Shown: piece by piece, positions 33,567-44,388 of the stretch | How the letters are laid out: the number at the start of each line of letters is the position of its first letter | Position numbering within the stretch: position 1 is the stretch's first letter | The notes under the pieces: generated by a model | What the model saw: only the letters and a program-made list of their open reading frames with translations | Databases searched by the model: none | What the model was told of the DNA's origin: nothing | Made by a program: the position numbers and the translations under genes | NCBI GenBank assembly: GCA_003868215.1 | Contig: QWDQ01000003.1 | Span: 248,001 to 312,000, forward strand | Reading direction: 5' to 3' | DNA length: 64,000 bases | From: Pseudophaeomoniella oleicola | Lineage: Eukaryota > Ascomycota > Eurotiomycetes > Phaeomoniellales > Phaeomoniellaceae

Positions 33567-34879
33567 GGTGAAGGTGTTTTAAATAAAGTTGAAGATAAAG
33601 GTTATGAGAGCGAAAGGCGTGTATATTTACAGCAAGTGTTCAGAAGACAATTGGGAATGTGATTGAGAGCTGGGCAGGGAAAAATTGAAGAAGGGAAAAA
33701 AAGCTGGATGCGCTTTTATGACGCTTTCGAGAACATGGCTAAAGCGTTGCAGGGGCAGCTCGTGGCTGAAGAGGAATCCAGGAAGCCGACCAATCACCGT
33801 GCAATTAGTGTCAGCGAGTTTTTACTACGGTACTTTGCTGCACTACGTAACGTAGTAGTGCATTTACATCCCCCGTATTATTTTCGAACTTGATGGAAGC
33901 TATACCCGATGCAAGCTACTCAGTTGTCCACCAAAGTTCCGAGTTATATCCATGCAATACGGTACGGAGGTATAGCGAGACGGTACCTATTATTATGGGT
34001 TATACATATTACCATTTATAGGATTCTTCTCAACAACATGTTAGCATCGCATGATATCCCTTTATCCAAGCAGCCTTGTATGGTTCCAATCAAGGACACT
34101 ATCACCCTTCAAGCCTTGTGACTTGCTACGTTATGTCTCGGAACCCGTGAACGGGGTTTTGCCATCAGGCGCCCATAATGTGCTCGTCCGTTCGGAGGAC
34201 ATGCCAGTCACTACCATGAGGCCCGGTGCTTCCGAAAGATTGATTGCCTTGTGTTTGGCCACTGCTACTAGGGCAGTACTATTATTTCTTCACTTAGATC
34301 TTGAATGCATTGGAGTGCACATCTGTAAATTGTCGTGAGGCGTATGTTGTAAATAGTAGATAAGCAACGCAACTTGTACATACAGTATGTACCTACCTGT
34401 GTTGTACGCAATGATCTTAGGTTAGGTACCTAAGGTAGGTAGGTAAGATCATACCAATCGTAAATTGTATTACATCAAATAAGCCGAGGACAATGAATAG
34501 TGCTCAATTATGATGACCGGTTGGAAGTACTTTAATGTTAAACGCGAGCCTGCTGAGTGGAATGATGCAGGACAAGGGTTCAATGAATTGGACACGAAAT
34601 GGTGAGCCATGAAAGTTTACTGTATTCACGCGAGAGAGACCACTACAGAATGACGAATATTGGCAACATGAGGCGATGTCAGCACTGGGCAGATTGGCGA
34701 GTACATATCAGAAAACCCACGGATGAGCATGAATATGACCAGCAGAATTGGAAGCCGAGTTTGGTTGGTGAATTCACAGATGACTTATTTTCTATACAAG
34801 GCCAGATCCGACACTCTCGAAGCCCTCACATCTACCATTCCATTCCCCACTTGAAGACCGAGTGCTTGAGAGCTGATAT
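33567..34879. other. intergenic, cytochrome c promoter to COX12 stop
   Basis: 1.3 kb without a supported gene. It contains a CCAAT box (33790-33794), a near-perfect palindrome around 33838-33863 (arms TGCACTACGT / ACGTAGTAGTGCA, differing by one AGT unit) and a CTAAGGTAGGTAGG word near 34430. Confidence 0.5.
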
Positions 34880-35452
34880 CTACTGGCTGAGGTCGACTGG
34901 GAAGCTGCCCGCATCTATAGTCACATCAGCCAAGTTCTTGTCCAGGCGGGATTTTCACAAAATTTGAATGATCAAGATATGAGAAGGGAATCCACATGGA
35001 CATACCGCGCTGATCATCCCATCTGCTGACCCAGGAACTTGGGCACAAGGAGCGGTATGCAAGGTAGAATTGGCGGCAGGGTCGGAAGTCTTCACCCTTT
35101 GCTAGGATGCACTTGTGATAGTCGACGTAGTTTTGCCAGCAGTGCTTGGTCTGGTTTTGGTTGGGGAATCGAGCATCGTAACCTAATCAATCACTGTCAA
35201 TTCGACCCCTCGATTCGTGTATGCAGACAGCAGACGGCGCAGGATAACGCAATCGCATGAGATATGAAATGAGCGGCTAGGGAGAAACATACCAGCTGCA
35301 ACCAATGTTAGCATCACGCACACAACCAGATAAAGATCTTTCAAGCTTTACAAAAGCTGTTGATGATTAGGAGACATACCTGTGACAAACTTGAATGGCT
35401 TTGTGACGTTACCGCCGAGCTCCTCAGCGTCCGGAACCTCAATTTCGACCAT
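34880..35452 (-). CDS. COX12: cytochrome c oxidase subunit VIb (COX12)
   Basis: Four exons, 35452-35380, 35295-35293 (3 nt), 35182-35006 and 34914-34880, giving 95 residues. The protein is an intermembrane-space subunit of complex IV near the cytochrome c docking site. The twin CX9C fold is complete: [12 protein letters not shown] and [12 protein letters not shown], four cysteines for two disulfides via the Mia40 pathway. [20 protein letters not shown] aligns with yeast HTVGFDARFPQQNQT and human [16 protein letters not shown]. The Ala of TAGYD comes from a 3-nt exon (CTG, splitting two codons) flanked by GGTTGCAG and GTATGT. Without it the two flanking introns would be one 197-nt intron and the protein would read VTGYDARFP, still in frame. 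Intron lengths are 84, 110 and 91 nt. COX12 is divergent from an NDUFA4-like gene. Confidence 0.93.
35293..35295 (-). other. candidate 3-nt microexon of COX12
   Basis: Three bases (CTG on the coding strand) lie between a complete 3' splice site (GGTTGCAG) and a complete 5' splice site (GTATGT). Inclusion adds one Ala and keeps frame; skipping keeps frame too. Homologues have a residue at this position (Val in yeast, Ala in human), which favours inclusion. Confidence 0.65.
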
Positions 35453-35792
35453 CTTGAGAGATTTTTGGCTGATACAACTGCAAGTATCCGCGTGGAATGA
35501 GCTGTGCTAAGTGATTCTGATGGATCGTGGTGATAGAGGAAGAGGTGAAGTAACGCTTTTGATCAATGTTGAAGCTGGAAACCGGCAAAGGCCGAATAAC
35601 CAATTGGAAGCTTAAGCGGATTGAATTCATTGGCTGAATTCAAGCATCCTAGCTAGCTACAAGCGAATTGGGGAAACCTCCATTGTGTTGCTCTCTAACA
35701 TCATCCTCTCGTAAGTACAACAGAAGCACAACTTATTTCATACCCATCGGCTTCTTCGCCATCCACCGCCACTCTCCTAGTTATCCATCAAG
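35453..35792. promoter_or_regulatory. divergent respiratory promoter with CCAAT boxes (COX12 / NDUFA4-like)
   Basis: 340 bp between start codons. CCAAT or ATTGG pentamers occur at 35600-35604 (in a CCAATTGG palindrome), 35629-35633 and 35667-35671. CCAAT is the binding site of the HAP2/3/5 complex, which controls respiratory genes in fungi; occupancy here is inferred. Confidence 0.6.
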
Positions 35793-36289
35793 ATGCAGTC
35801 TACCAAGATGTTCCGTGCTATGCACCCTCTGCAAAGGATGCAGACTCCGGCCTTCCGCGCACAGTTTACCCGAGGCTTGAGATTGCAAGCGACTCGCCCT
35901 ATGCTGAGGCCCGTTCCTGTGAGTTGCGCCATTCGTAGATGTGATAAGCATGCTGACTGTCTTGCAGAAGGAAGAGCACTCCGGTGAGCGTTCTTGTCTA
36001 AGTCTGGGTACATTTTTGATCGTGCTAATGGGATCGCAGCGCACACCATCTCCCAGCGTCTTCGAACACTTAAGAGGATGCCAGCTGAATTGATCCCTCT
36101 TTTTGTTGTCGTTGCGTATGTCTCCCATGTGGCATTGTCACCTGAACATATGCTAACTGGGCCTGCAGCTTCGCCGTCTTTGCGGGTTGTGTCGCTATCA
36201 CAAGGAAGATTACCTCAGACCAGACACTCCGCCTGTGGCCCGAGAAGAAGAGAAAGCCAGCCCACCCAGCAGCGCACGGCGAGCACTAA
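35793..36289 (+). CDS. B12D/MLRQ-family mitochondrial protein (NDUFA4-like)
   Basis: Four exons, 35793-35918, 35968-35983 (16 nt), 36040-36115 and 36169-36289, giving 112 residues. Residues ~1-42 are a basic presequence with no acidic residue. The B12D core follows: LIPLFVVVAFAVFAGCVAITRKITSDQTLRL (split here for length: membrane helix LIPLFVVVAFAVFAGCVA, then ITRKITSDQTLRLWPEK). This family was named the complex I MLRQ subunit; its mammalian member NDUFA4 is a complex IV subunit. All introns (49, 56, 53 nt) are GT-AG with clear branch points, and the 16-nt exon codes KEEHS plus one base. It shares a promoter region with COX12 and converges with the RRM gene, whose stop is 203 bp away. Confidence 0.88.
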
Positions 36290-36492
36290 GGGACAAGTTG
36301 AAAATACAGGGTCCATTGTTGCTATGTACCAACAACGCTCAAAAGACTCCAAGCATGTAATAGTCCCAAATGCCATCCTGGGTATCATCGGCAGTGTACA
36401 TACATACACAAAAACACATTTTCTTGATCCGTTCCTTCCCTTTCAATACGCCAGTGACACAGGACAGAAATTAAACAAAATAGGAGAACCCT

Positions 36493-37007
36493 TCATTCCG
36501 GCTTAGGTCCTGCAACATCTAGTCCTTCCAATCCCTGCATTGGATCCTCTGCGCGTGTACCCTCTGCTTCCCTTGATCCTTGAGCTGCCAATCTGTCTTC
36601 TTCACTCACCGCGTGTTCCGCTAAGTAGCCCTCCTGTAAATCTGAGTTAGCTGTGATACACAGTCACTTAAACAAGAGCGGATTACCTGTTCCCATATGG
36701 CTGTCTTACTGCCTAACCCTTCCTCCTTATCTTTGGTAGGTTTTGCTGCTGCTACCTTGATGATGCGACCATAAAGCTCGCTTTGATCCATGTTGTCAAT
36801 GGCTTCTTTGGCGTCTGCCGGTTCCTCGAATTCCACATAACCAAACCCACGATGACGGTCTGTCGAAGATGGGGCTTCAGGCTTCGGTAGCGATATGTCT
36901 GAAATATCGCCAAATGGTATAAAGGCCTCAGACAATGTCCTCTCCGTCACAGCTTGGTCTAATCCACCCACGTAGACGGTGGCCTTGAGCCGAGAGGCAT
37001 CCGACAT
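36493..37007 (-). CDS. RRM RNA-binding protein, PPIE/Cyp33 RRM-like
   Basis: Two exons, 37007-36687 and 36633-36493, giving 153 residues. A single RRM spans residues ~9-88 with RNP2 VYVGGL and RNP1 RGFGYVEF. The downstream KTAIWEQEGYLAEH and EEDRLAAQG segment is continuous only after removal of the 53-nt intron (GTAATC...TTTACAG). The RRM resembles that of the spliceosomal cyclophilin PPIE, where it binds RNA and the MLL PHD finger, but here there is no cyclophilin domain; the protein ends ~45 residues after the RRM with a short acidic tail. A splicing role is inferred. Divergent from SEC31 across 481 bp. Confidence 0.88.
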
Positions 37008-37488
37008 GTTCGAGAGGTAGTTTTATAGTCGGGCAGAATGTGATACACAGTATGAATCTTGTATTTCCGCTGCAAATGAAGTATCCTGCCCTCGATATAT
37101 GTTATCATGTACATAGGTAGGCATCCAGGTATATCTGCAGTTGATATTCAATCGAGGAGCACAGCTCCAAACTTTTTGATATTGGCGGGCTCGCGGGGAG
37201 GCTTGTGGAGAATGCATTGAGAGCTTATATGTGAGGCCACTTTTAAGAGTCGTGCGTAGCGTCATCTGGATTCCAGACTTGAGGGAACACATTTCGCGAT
37301 CACACTACTTGGCAGAAGGGCGTTCACATCTCAGAATCACTTTACCCTCACGGACCAGTACGCTGCCTTTCTGCGCAATCCTTGCCTGTTCTTTAATTTC
37401 CTAGTACAGTGTTGCAAGCTCTATTCATGTACCCAAACAACACCCACTAGCCTTACCCCTGTCCACTCATTCTTGACGATTGCTCACG
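37008..37488. promoter_or_regulatory. divergent promoter region, RRM gene / SEC31
   Basis: 481 bp between two start codons. No specific factor site stands out. Confidence 0.4.
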
Positions 37489-40400
37489 ATGGTACGATTA
37501 CGAGAAATACCCAGGACTGCTGCCTTCTCCTGGAGTCCTGGTAGTTCATCGCCTCTGCTGGCAACTGGAACGAAAGCAGGCGCTGTCGATATTGATTTCT
37601 CGAACGAGACTTGCTTGGAACTCTGGGACCTCGCCCTTGATAATGAGCAACAAGGGCCGGAACTTCAGCCAACTACCAAGGTACCTACAGACTCAGGGTA
37701 AGTCAGATTAAAGAAGTAGCGGTTGCTACATGTCTGACCAAATTTGCTTCAGGTTCCATGACCTCGCCTGGACACAATTCGACGATAGCCATACCCGTGG
37801 CGTCATCGCGGGCGCTCTTGACAATGGATCTTTGGACCTGTGGGATGCGAGCAAACTGCTGGATGGTTCGAGCGATGGACTCATCGTTCGTTCAACGAAG
37901 CATACAGGCGCAATTAAAACACTCCAGTTCAATCCAAAGCACACCAATCTAGTCGCTACCGGTGGAGCAAAGGGGGAACTGTACATCACCGATCTTAATC
38001 AGGTCGATGCGCCTATCAGGCTTGGAAGCACAGCTGCACGTGCAGATGATATTGACTGTCTGGACTGGAATAAGAAAGTATCACATATCATGGTTACAGG
38101 CAGTGCCGGTGGCTTTGTCACTGTATGGGACATGAAAACCCGAAAGGAGAGTCTGACCTTGAACAACTATGGCCGTAAGCCGGTCAGTGCGGTTGCGTGG
38201 GATCCAGAAAAGGTACGAACGGAACGACATTCGGTATATGAGGCTAACATGAGTAAAGCCAACCAAACTAATCACCGCTATCCCGCTGGAACAAGAGCCG
38301 CTGATCCTCGTATGGGATCTCCGTAATTCTAACGCTCCTGAAAGAGTCAGTATCCCAATATTTACCCTCTGCTTCATGTACTGACTTCGGCAGACACTAA
38401 GAGGTCATGATTCTGGGGTCCTATCGCTTTCCTGGTGTGCGCAGGATCCGGACCTATTGCTGTCGTGTGGAAAAGACAATCGTACGATCTGTTGGAACCC
38501 GCAGACGGGCACTGCATATGGCGACTATCCAGTGGTAACAAACTGGACCTTCCAAACAAGATTCAATCCTCACAACCCTAATCTGTTTGCTACTGCATCT
38601 TTCGATGGTAAGATTGCGGTGCAAACGCTGCAGAATACGAATGCGGATGCGGCCAAACCCGTTGCAGATCAGACCCAGGTACTTGACGGAGAGGACTTCT
38701 TTTCCAAGGCCACGACTCAGCCGCAGGCGGCTGGCTTTTCGCTACGAAAGCCTCCGAAGTGGCTCGAGCGTCCGGTGACTGTTTCTTTCGGGTTTGGCGG
38801 ACGGATTGTATCCGTCAAGCCTGATGGAACCAATGAGGCAGGCCACCGGACTTCCAAGATATCACTTACAAAGTTCGAAGTTGATGCAGATGTTGGATCT
38901 TCTGCGGAGACTTTCGAAAAGGCGGTTCAGACCGGAGATCTTGCTGGCATATGTGAATCAAGGGCCGCAGATGCAAAATCTGATGATGAGAAAGCCGACT
39001 GGAAGGTGATCGAAACTCTGACAACGAGTAATCCAAGGAAGCAGCTGGTTGAATATCTCGGCTTCTCTGATGCTGATGAGGCAGCCGACGGTCTTTCTAA
39101 ACTTGGTCTCGGGCATGAAGAGAGCGCGAAAGACACAAAACCACAAGTCAATGGGAATAAAGGACACAAACGCCTGTCATCTGTCTTTGCAACAGAAGGA
39201 GAAGGCGAAGGGGATTTTCTCTCGGATCTTGCTGCTTCTAAAGGAGCAAGGACAAATAACCCTTTCCAACTTTTTACAGGATCAGAATCGGAGGCTGATC
39301 GTCAAGTGACCCGTGCTCTGATTTTGGGCCAGTTCGAAAAGGCTCTTGACGTTTGTCTACAAGAAGACCGGTTGTCCGACGCTTTCATGATCGCGATCTG
39401 TGGAGGTCAGAAGTGTATCGAAAAGGCGCAAGAGGCCTATTTCTCTAAACAGTCTGGTGGCCCTAACTACCTCCGTCTGCTCGCTTCGGTGGTCGGCAAA
39501 AACCTCTGGGATATCGTCCACAATGCTGATCTCGCCAATTGGAAGGAGGCTATGGCTACCCTCTGCACATTTGCAGATGAGAAAGAGTTTCCTGACCTCT
39601 GTGAGGCTCTCGGTGATCGTCTGGAAGAGCAAACTAAGTCTGGCACGTCTGGTAGTCAAAGTGACGCATCCTTTTGCTATCTTGTTGGGTCAAAGCTTGA
39701 AAAGGTTGTCAGTATATGGCTCGAAGAACTCCAAAAATCCGAGGAAGCAGGCTTGACAGAAAGCGATGATGGCACGGCTTTCTCTCTGCATGCTCGGACA
39801 CTACAGCAGTTCATCGAGAAAGTCACTGTGTTCCGCAAGGTCACCAGTTTCAAGGACACGGAAATTGCTAACACCGCCGATTGGAAGCTGGATGCTTTAT
39901 ATAGCAAATATGTGGAATATGCAGACATTGCTGCCTCCCATGGTCAACTTCAAACGGCTCAGAAGTACCTTGATCTGGTGCCTAGGAACTATCCTGAAGC
40001 CGAGGTAGCCAAAAGCCGGATTCAGCAAGCTACTAAGAAGGCCACGGCTCCAGCTGCGAGAGCCCAATCTACGGTTCCCCGGGGCAAGCCTCTGCCAGCG
40101 GTGAATAACTTCCAACCCACGCCTACGCCGTTTACTCAAGCGCCTGTGACGGCTCCAGCTTCTACCCCCTATGCTCCTCCAACTGCTAAACAGCCTACTA
40201 ACCCATATGCACCGCCGACCCCTGTCTCCCAGCCTGTCAATCCATATGCACCCACTGGGGGTTATCAAGCGCCGCAACAGATGAGAGGCCCGTCGATGGT
40301 TCCTCCCCCTCCACAGCATTTCGGTCAGGGACCAGGAATAGCACCACCGCCACGTTCCTATAATCAATCTCCCTCCATTCCTCCTCCATCCCAGGCGAAG

Positions 40401-41517
40401 GGCATGTCTAATTGGAACGACATTCCCGATGATTTTGCAAAGCCGCCAATGTCAAGGCGCTCAACGCCTGCTGTTGTACCTCCACCTGTTGCTTCACCTT
40501 TTGGTCAGCCACCTACTCCAGCTGGGGGTCCATCGCCCCCAGTTCAGCCACCGTTTGGTGCAAGGCAAAGGCAGACGCCACCTGTTCCTCCGCCACCAAA
40601 AGGCCCTGCTTTCCCAAGGGTGACATCGCCTCTGACAGGACCGCCACATGGCTTCCAGCTGCCGGAACGTCCATCATCATCGGCAGCCAATGCGTATGCA
40701 CCTCCTCCGAACCTCGCATCTCCTTCGACTGCAGCTGGACCACAAATCGGACATAGTGTCATATCACCTCCTCTGGCACGGACGCAGTCTCCTTACAACG
40801 CGCCACCAACAGCACCACCCCCAACAAACAGGTATGCTCCAAGTCCTGCTCCACAATCATCAGGACCGTCTGCAACTCAGGGCCGAGCTGCGATCCCGCC
40901 ACCCCCACAAGCATCATCTTTCGCATCTCCTCCCCCTCCAAGTAATCCATACGCTGCCGTGCGACCACAGCAAACCTCAACCCCTAGTGCATACGCGCCA
41001 TCTGGTCCTTCTTTACAGCAGCAACAGCCGTCTGCTCCGCCACAGTCGCAAGCAGTCCCACCGCAGTCCTCTCGACCGAGCACGGCGCAATCGGAAAGTC
41101 GTAAACAAGTGCACCGTAAACATCGTAAGTAATGAGCCCTGTATTCTACTCTAGTCGACTAACAATCTTGTAGCAGCCGGTGATCGGTCACATATTCCAG
41201 CGGTTGCGCATCCAGTATATGAGATCCTCTCCAGCGAGATGTCGCGAGTTGCATCTCGGGCTCCTGCTTCATTTGCTCCTCAGGTTCGAGACACTGAGAA
41301 ACGCCTCAACATCCTATTCGATCATCTGAACAATGAAGATCTTTTGAAATCGGCCACAGTGCAGCAGATGGTCGAGCTGGCCCAGGCGCTACAGAACAAG
41401 GATTACAATACGGCTTCAGGTCTCCAAATGGACATCTTCACCAACAAGGTCGACGAGTGCGGTAATTGGATGGTCGGGGTCAAGAGGTTGATCGGCATGA
41501 GTAGAGCTACACCTTGA
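37489..41517 (+). CDS. SEC31: COPII coat outer-layer protein SEC31
   Basis: Five exons, 37489-37697, 37753-38212, 38259-38345, 38394-41124 and 41174-41517, giving 1276 residues. With SEC13 it forms the outer cage of COPII vesicles at ER exit sites. The N-terminus [18 protein letters not shown] is characteristic. WD40 repeats occupy ~1-330 ([51 protein letters not shown]). An alpha-helical ACE1-type solenoid covers roughly residues 480-800. Then comes a Pro-rich, disordered SEC23-binding region with many NPYAPP repeats and NWNDIPDDF, and a C-terminal helical domain ([15 protein letters not shown] ... [15 protein letters not shown]). All four introns are 46-55 nt; the last (CGACTAAC branch point) separates the Pro-rich part from the C-terminal domain. 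Confidence 0.97.
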
Positions 41518-41946
41518 AGAACAGAAAGCTAAACAGATGATAACAGGGGGGAAGAGACAAAACAAGCAAAACAAGCTAGCCTTCTTGTTCCGTGTCGTAC
41601 ATTCTCTTCTCCTTTTTTCAAGAAAACAAACAGCCCTGCGCTGTAACCCCCCAAGTATGTACCTTTGCCTTCGAGTAGGTGAAACCTCTATAGATCAAGC
41701 AACTATTTACTACCTAGGTAGATATCCTACACTAAGCGAAAATAAACACAACAGCCTCTCTCTTTTGCTCTGTTCGCCATATCAATGCAGTATTTGATGG
41801 TTTTTTGGGATTATTGGAAATTTTCTCGAAAACGATAGAAAGAACGCCTTGCAAGGTAGATTACTTACTTACTTACCTACCTAAGTAACCTACATACATA
41901 CATATGAATAATATGAGAGGTTATATAATTGCAATTGTCATTGTCA
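41518..41946. other. convergent intergenic, SEC31 / peroxin
   Basis: 429 bp between two stops, expected to hold both 3' UTRs. It includes a CTACCTAGGTAG word near 41701 and tandem TTAC units near 41862-41886. No gene seen. Confidence 0.6.
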
Positions 41947-43251
41947 TTATTCCACATCGGCCAGTTTATCAAGTTCTACTCTCGCGCTGGGGAAATTCCT
42001 CGAACTGAGTACCGCGCCCTTCAGGCTTCTGATTTCCTTCTTCATATCCGATATTGCGTCGTCGTGGTCGGGGATGAAGGGAGGGTTGTCGCTATTGCCG
42101 TTGCCGTTGACGGGGGGGTTGTTCTTCTTGTTGTTCTCGCTGAATACGTCCGCGGGGTGGAAGGTGGTGGCGGCTCTTCCGTATTTGACGCTGTCGAGGT
42201 AATTCTGGAGGTCTGCGACCTGGACACGGGTTTGGTCGGTTAGGGCTTGTAACATTGTTGCATATGGGACTTTGGTTGTGTCGGCTTGCACAAAGGATTG
42301 TTCGGTGGTGTCGAGGAAGGATAAGGTTGCACTGATGTTGTTCAAGCGAGTGATATGAGAAGCGTTTAATTGTGCAGAGCGTTCGGCGGAGGAAATGATC
42401 GGGGATGTTGAGGGCGGTTGTGATGAGGGAAGAGCAGAGGGAGAGTCCGGTAGGGATTTAGACGTTTGGGTTGCGATGTCACGATGGAAGAGTTCTGTTG
42501 GATCGGAGGCTATCGAGGACGCGTCGTCGGTATCTGCGTCGTCTTTGTATTGAGCTGAAGTCGGTCGTTTGCTGGGAAGAGGGGGGATTGAAGATACATT
42601 CGCTTCTAGCTTCTGATTCAGCTTCTTCAGAAGAGGGAGCGTCGTAGTGAAGAGGTCATGGCGGGATGATGTTAATGTCCGGAGCATTGGTTCTACTACA
42701 TATTTGCCTGCGCCGTACGTTGTCAGCGCAAGTACCGAGGCGCCATAGACAGCATAGGACAACTGTTGGGCTGTGATGAGAGGTGGGGGTTTTCGAGATC
42801 GAAGCAGGAACTCGGGATATGTTATGATCGGAGGAACATCTTGGCGAGGGTTAGGTGCCGTAGCGGTAAATGTAGGTGCTTCTGTGGATTGAGATGCTGC
42901 TGTGGTGTCTGTGTCGTGCGCTGTGGTTGTCGAGTCATGAACTGTCTTGAGGTCTGATGTGCCATCAGTTGTTGCTGATTGCGCGTGTTCCCCATCTCCT
43001 GATGTCCTCGCGAGGAGTTGATCGATCTCTTCCTTGGTTAATCCCTTTCCTTGCAGGAATTCGGTCTTGCGCTCCATTGGTGCATGCTTTATCACATCGT
43101 CTTCAAGGAACTGGGACGCATGCTCTAGTAGAGCCGATCTGGAAGGAGTTTCAGGCATGGATACATGAGATGGCGCATCTTCGTTGGCAGATTCAGATGC
43201 TGGAAGAAGTGGTTTCTGCTGCCCAGCAGGGGTTGACGACCCTTTAGCCAT
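41947..43251 (-). CDS. PEX14-family peroxisomal docking protein, probably PEX14/17 (PEX33) type
   Basis: Intronless, 434 residues. The PEX14 N-terminal domain (~35-85) is visible: LEHASQFLEDDVIKHAPMERK then FLQGKGLTKEEIDQLLA. This fold binds the PTS receptor PEX5. After a low-complexity Thr/Ala linker come ITYPEFLLRSRKPPPLITAQ and one hydrophobic segment (YAVYGASVLALTTYGAGKYVV, ~165-185), then a coiled coil (LLKKLNQKLEANV). The C-terminal ~200 residues are disordered with a short helical end. The YPEFL-RKPPPLIT-hydrophobic layout matches the filamentous-fungal PEX14/17 (PEX33) paralogue better than canonical PEX14. This choice is from memory of the family and needs a tree. Divergent from IES2. 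Confidence 0.82.
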   Translation of the reverse strand: MAKGSSTPAGQQKPLLPASESANEDAPSHVSMPETPSRSALLEHASQFLEDDVIKHAPMERKTEFLQGKGLTKEEIDQLLARTSGDGEHAQSATTDGTSDLKTVHDSTTTAHDTDTTAASQSTEAPTFTATAPNPRQDVPPIITYPEFLLRSRKPPPLITAQQLSYAVYGASVLALTTYGAGKYVVEPMLRTLTSSRHDLFTTTLPLLKKLNQKLEANVSSIPPLPSKRPTSAQYKDDADTDDASSIASDPTELFHRDIATQTSKSLPDSPSALPSSQPPSTSPIISSAERSAQLNASHITRLNNISATLSFLDTTEQSFVQADTTKVPYATMLQALTDQTRVQVADLQNYLDSVKYGRAATTFHPADVFSENNKKNNPPVNGNGNSDNPPFIPDHDDAISDMKKEIRSLKGAVLSSRNFPSARVELDKLADVE

Positions 43252-44388
43252 CTTCTATCTCCTTCAACATCTGCAGCAACAGTTGTCGATTCACTGCAGC
43301 ATCAGATCAGGATAAGAATGGGTATAAGCGGATAATCGCGACTGATGTAGATGAGAAGTGCAGTGGTAAGTTGTAGGTGCCTCGGCAAGATTGAGCCGGT
43401 ACCGGGGGAGATCCTTTAGCGAAGGCGACGGGTTCACTGTTTAATTACCTTAATTACCTTACCTAGGTAGGTACCCTACCCTATTAACTTAGCCATCTTA
43501 ACCTATCTTAACCTATCTAGGGAGGTACATAAGCATCCGGGTAAGCCTATCGATCTTTGATTATGAACACTTTTGCACCTGAAGGATTCGAACATGACGA
43601 TGAGGATCACAATCAAGATCAGCAATGCAATGCAATGCAATGCAGTGACTGCAGTGCCTTCTTAACCGTAAGCCACTCACTCCAATGATTGATCTCTTCT
43701 CCAGTCTCCTTTTCTCTCACCGCTGTGCCACTGATAATTACTGTTATTGTCACTGTAATAAATAATTGTACTACCTAATCAATGTACCTATTGACATGCC
43801 TCTGCTAATTACATTATTAATTACAATCTCCCCCGATTCAGTCTCTGTACATTCATCCCAAAGTGATATAATAATAAGAATAAGAATATATTTATATTGA
43901 TTACTACTGCTACATAACTGTATAGGAAAAGTACTGCGTGCCTATTCACCTATATACTCAAGATACAGGTGCTTGCCTTGCCCTGCCTTGCCTTGCCTTG
44001 CCTTGGATCAGATCAGATCATCGAGTGCCCAGAGAAGAAGAGAGCGAACGCCCTTCGGAACGAGTCATTCCCCTTCCCCCTTCCCCTTCCCCTTCCCCTT
44101 GTCCTTGCCATTCTCTCTCGCCCTTCCCGCATAATTACTGTAACCCAAGCGTTTGACTTGACCACAATTCTCACCCAGTCGAAAGGATGCCAAATCCACC
44201 TCATTACAATATATGAATGTTATACAATTCGTTTTCTATTTTTTTCGCTCCGTTCCCAACCCTTGCATTCCGAATCATCATCATCATCAGATCAAGATTC
44301 TGCTTCCATCGAAAATATCAAAGAATCATTGAACGTGTTTCAAGCCTGAACCGGTCGAAAGTCTGGGCAGGGCCTTTGGGAAACCATA
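43252..44388. other. divergent intergenic, peroxin / IES2, repeat-rich
   Basis: 1.1 kb. It holds a TTACCTAGGTAGGTACC cluster (43450-43480), a (CAATG)4 tract (43623-43644), a (CCTTG)n tract (about 43975-44005) and a CCCCTT-rich tract (44066-44101). It must contain both promoters. The open frames across it are low-complexity translations. Confidence 0.5.
43975..44101. repeat. pyrimidine-rich pentamer/hexamer microsatellites
   Basis: (CCTTG)n near 43975-44005, a short GATCA tract, then (CCCCTT)n at 44066-44101, all upstream of IES2. Strong strand asymmetry (pyrimidines on +). Confidence 0.8.

Noticed and set aside
40648-41154. 168-codon His/Leu-rich frame overlapping SEC31
   Set aside because: Shadow of the Pro/Gln-rich SEC31 coding region in another frame.
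43575-43600. B-box-like GGATTCGAAC suggesting a minus-strand tRNA
   Set aside because: The flanking bases cannot form a T-stem, and no A box or acceptor stem is present at the right distance.
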